A stretch of DNA of 64,000 nt from Bradyrhizobium australiense (GTDB lineage: Bacteria; Pseudomonadota; Alphaproteobacteria; Rhizobiales; Xanthobacteraceae), in NCBI RefSeq assembly GCF_013114825.1, contig NZ_JAAVLX010000005.1, positions 434,001 through 498,000 on the forward strand. The letters run 5' to 3'. Of this stretch, positions 63,323-64,000 are shown piece by piece. The translations under genes and the position numbers were made by a program. Position 1 is the first letter of the stretch; each line of letters opens with the position of its first letter. The notes under the pieces were generated by a model. It saw only the letters and a list, made by a program, of their open reading frames with translations, had not been told where the DNA came from and searched no databases.

Positions 63323-64000
63323 CTATAAATCCGCACGCGTGCTCATTGAAAGCGGGTGTCGCTTCTTCTGTAGGCTCTGCACTGCTGGCGCGGTGTTGGG
63401 TTCGAGAAAAGGCTTTCCGCTGGCGGCGAGCCAATCAGTTCGGCTTCACTCGGTAACCGTGAGGCCAGGCGGCATAAAGCTGGTTTGGACGCGAGAACCC
63501 TTATTTTTCTCTGTCCGTCCACGCCCGGTGCTCCCACATCGGCGCGGGCCAGCGCATAGGCGTGGTGCAGAATGTCCTCTCAATAGACCTTGTCGTAGAG
63601 CAGATAGAAGCGGAAGGCGGGCTCTGCCTTCGCCTTTTTCGCAGAAAGAGCCATGCCTCCTAATCTCAATAGTTAAGCGGGCTCATGGGTCGAGCGCATG
63701 AAAGCGGTACGGCGCCTTCCATGCGCTCCGCGTCCACATCCTCTTTCAGCATCGAGCGATTTCGGGCCCTCCGCGCGGCGATCGCTCACAAAGATGCTGC
63801 AGCTTGGGCGTTCGGGGTCCATATCTCAGAACCTGTTTGGATGCTGGCTTTCCGGCTTTCCGTAGGAAGCATACCCATCAAGCATGGTCACGAAGCAATT
63901 TTCTACCGCGATCTCTTACACGAAATGTCGCGGATGACGTGGTATGCGATACGGCATTAGCTTAACAATGCATCCTCATCGCAAGGGACGCGGTATGAAG
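63323..64000. other. No recognisable gene at the right edge
   Basis: Overlapping frames only. A 91-residue plus-strand frame (63685-63960) reads FRALRAAIAHKDAAAWAFGV and may be a fragment. The edge may cut a gene, but none is supported. Confidence 0.3.

Noticed and set aside
1..64000. CRISPR arrays, tRNA or rRNA genes, and long direct repeats
   Set aside because: No regularly spaced repeats, cloverleaf-forming tRNA sequence with CCA-type end, or rRNA segment was recognised by eye; a tRNA or repeat search tool could still find a weak case.

Overview
The window looks like part of a Bradyrhizobium (Alphaproteobacteria, Hyphomicrobiales) symbiosis island. It is GC-rich and carries a large nif/fix cluster with NifA/RpoN-type promoters, a type III effector of the NopM type, insertion-sequence remnants and many decayed genes. 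Species assignment is inference; no rRNA or housekeeping marker is present.

Region 1-7.4 kb is accessory DNA: relics of an SF1 helicase, a DUF2235 hydrolase, a nucleoside-phosphorylase-like protein and an SF2 helicase. Among them are an intact-looking RES/Xre-type toxin-antitoxin pair and an exported DUF900 hydrolase. Region 7.4-18.8 kb is the first nif block: Rieske protein, unknown gene (minus strand), iscA-like, nifU C-terminal domain, nifS, nifT/fixU, SIR2-like, nifB, frxA-type ferredoxin, HesB-like, TPR, LRV Fe-S protein, two nifZ-type genes, DUF3024-like, DUF6129-like, DegT-fold protein and a second Rieske protein. Most neighbours overlap by a few bases, as in translationally coupled operons.

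Region 18.8-35 kb separates the nif blocks and is mostly decayed. It holds a broken bolA, a 2Fe-2S ferredoxin under its own RpoN-type promoter, ompW, a frameshifted DPP IV peptidase, an S10 carboxypeptidase, relics of phnA, MFS, DUF962 and phage-type genes, IS3 and IS5 fragments, and a run of strong hairpins near 19.8 kb. Region 35-44.3 kb is the second nif/fix block: an ArsC-like gene and a receiver-domain gene divergent from nifH, then nifH-nifQ-irr-like, nifV, nifW, a dead fixA, and fixB-fixC-fixX.

Region 44.9-52.6 kb holds a NEL-type E3 ubiquitin ligase effector with a tts-box-like site, an SRAP relic, a four-gene ubiquitin-like conjugation cassette (Ubl, E2, JAMM protease, E1), and ahpC-ahpD with an RpoN-type promoter. 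Region 53-57.5 kb is a molybdate transporter locus: modB and modC are intact, modA is broken, and a second, collapsed modABC copy plus a DUF2478 relic lie beyond. Region 57.8-64 kb contains an IS3 relic, a nucleoid-associated-protein/membrane-protein pair, a two-gene exported/membrane pair, and a broken excisionase-like gene.

Together the nif/fix genes cover Fe-S supply (nifS, nifU domain, iscA), FeMo-cofactor synthesis (nifB, nifQ, nifV, with molybdate uptake by mod), the Fe protein (nifH), maturation and stability factors (nifZ, nifW, nifT), electron supply (fixBCX, ferredoxins, possibly the Rieske proteins) and peroxide protection (ahpCD). nifD, nifK, nifE, nifN, nifA and an intact fixA are not in this window. 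All functions are read from sequence motifs by eye; no database search was run.
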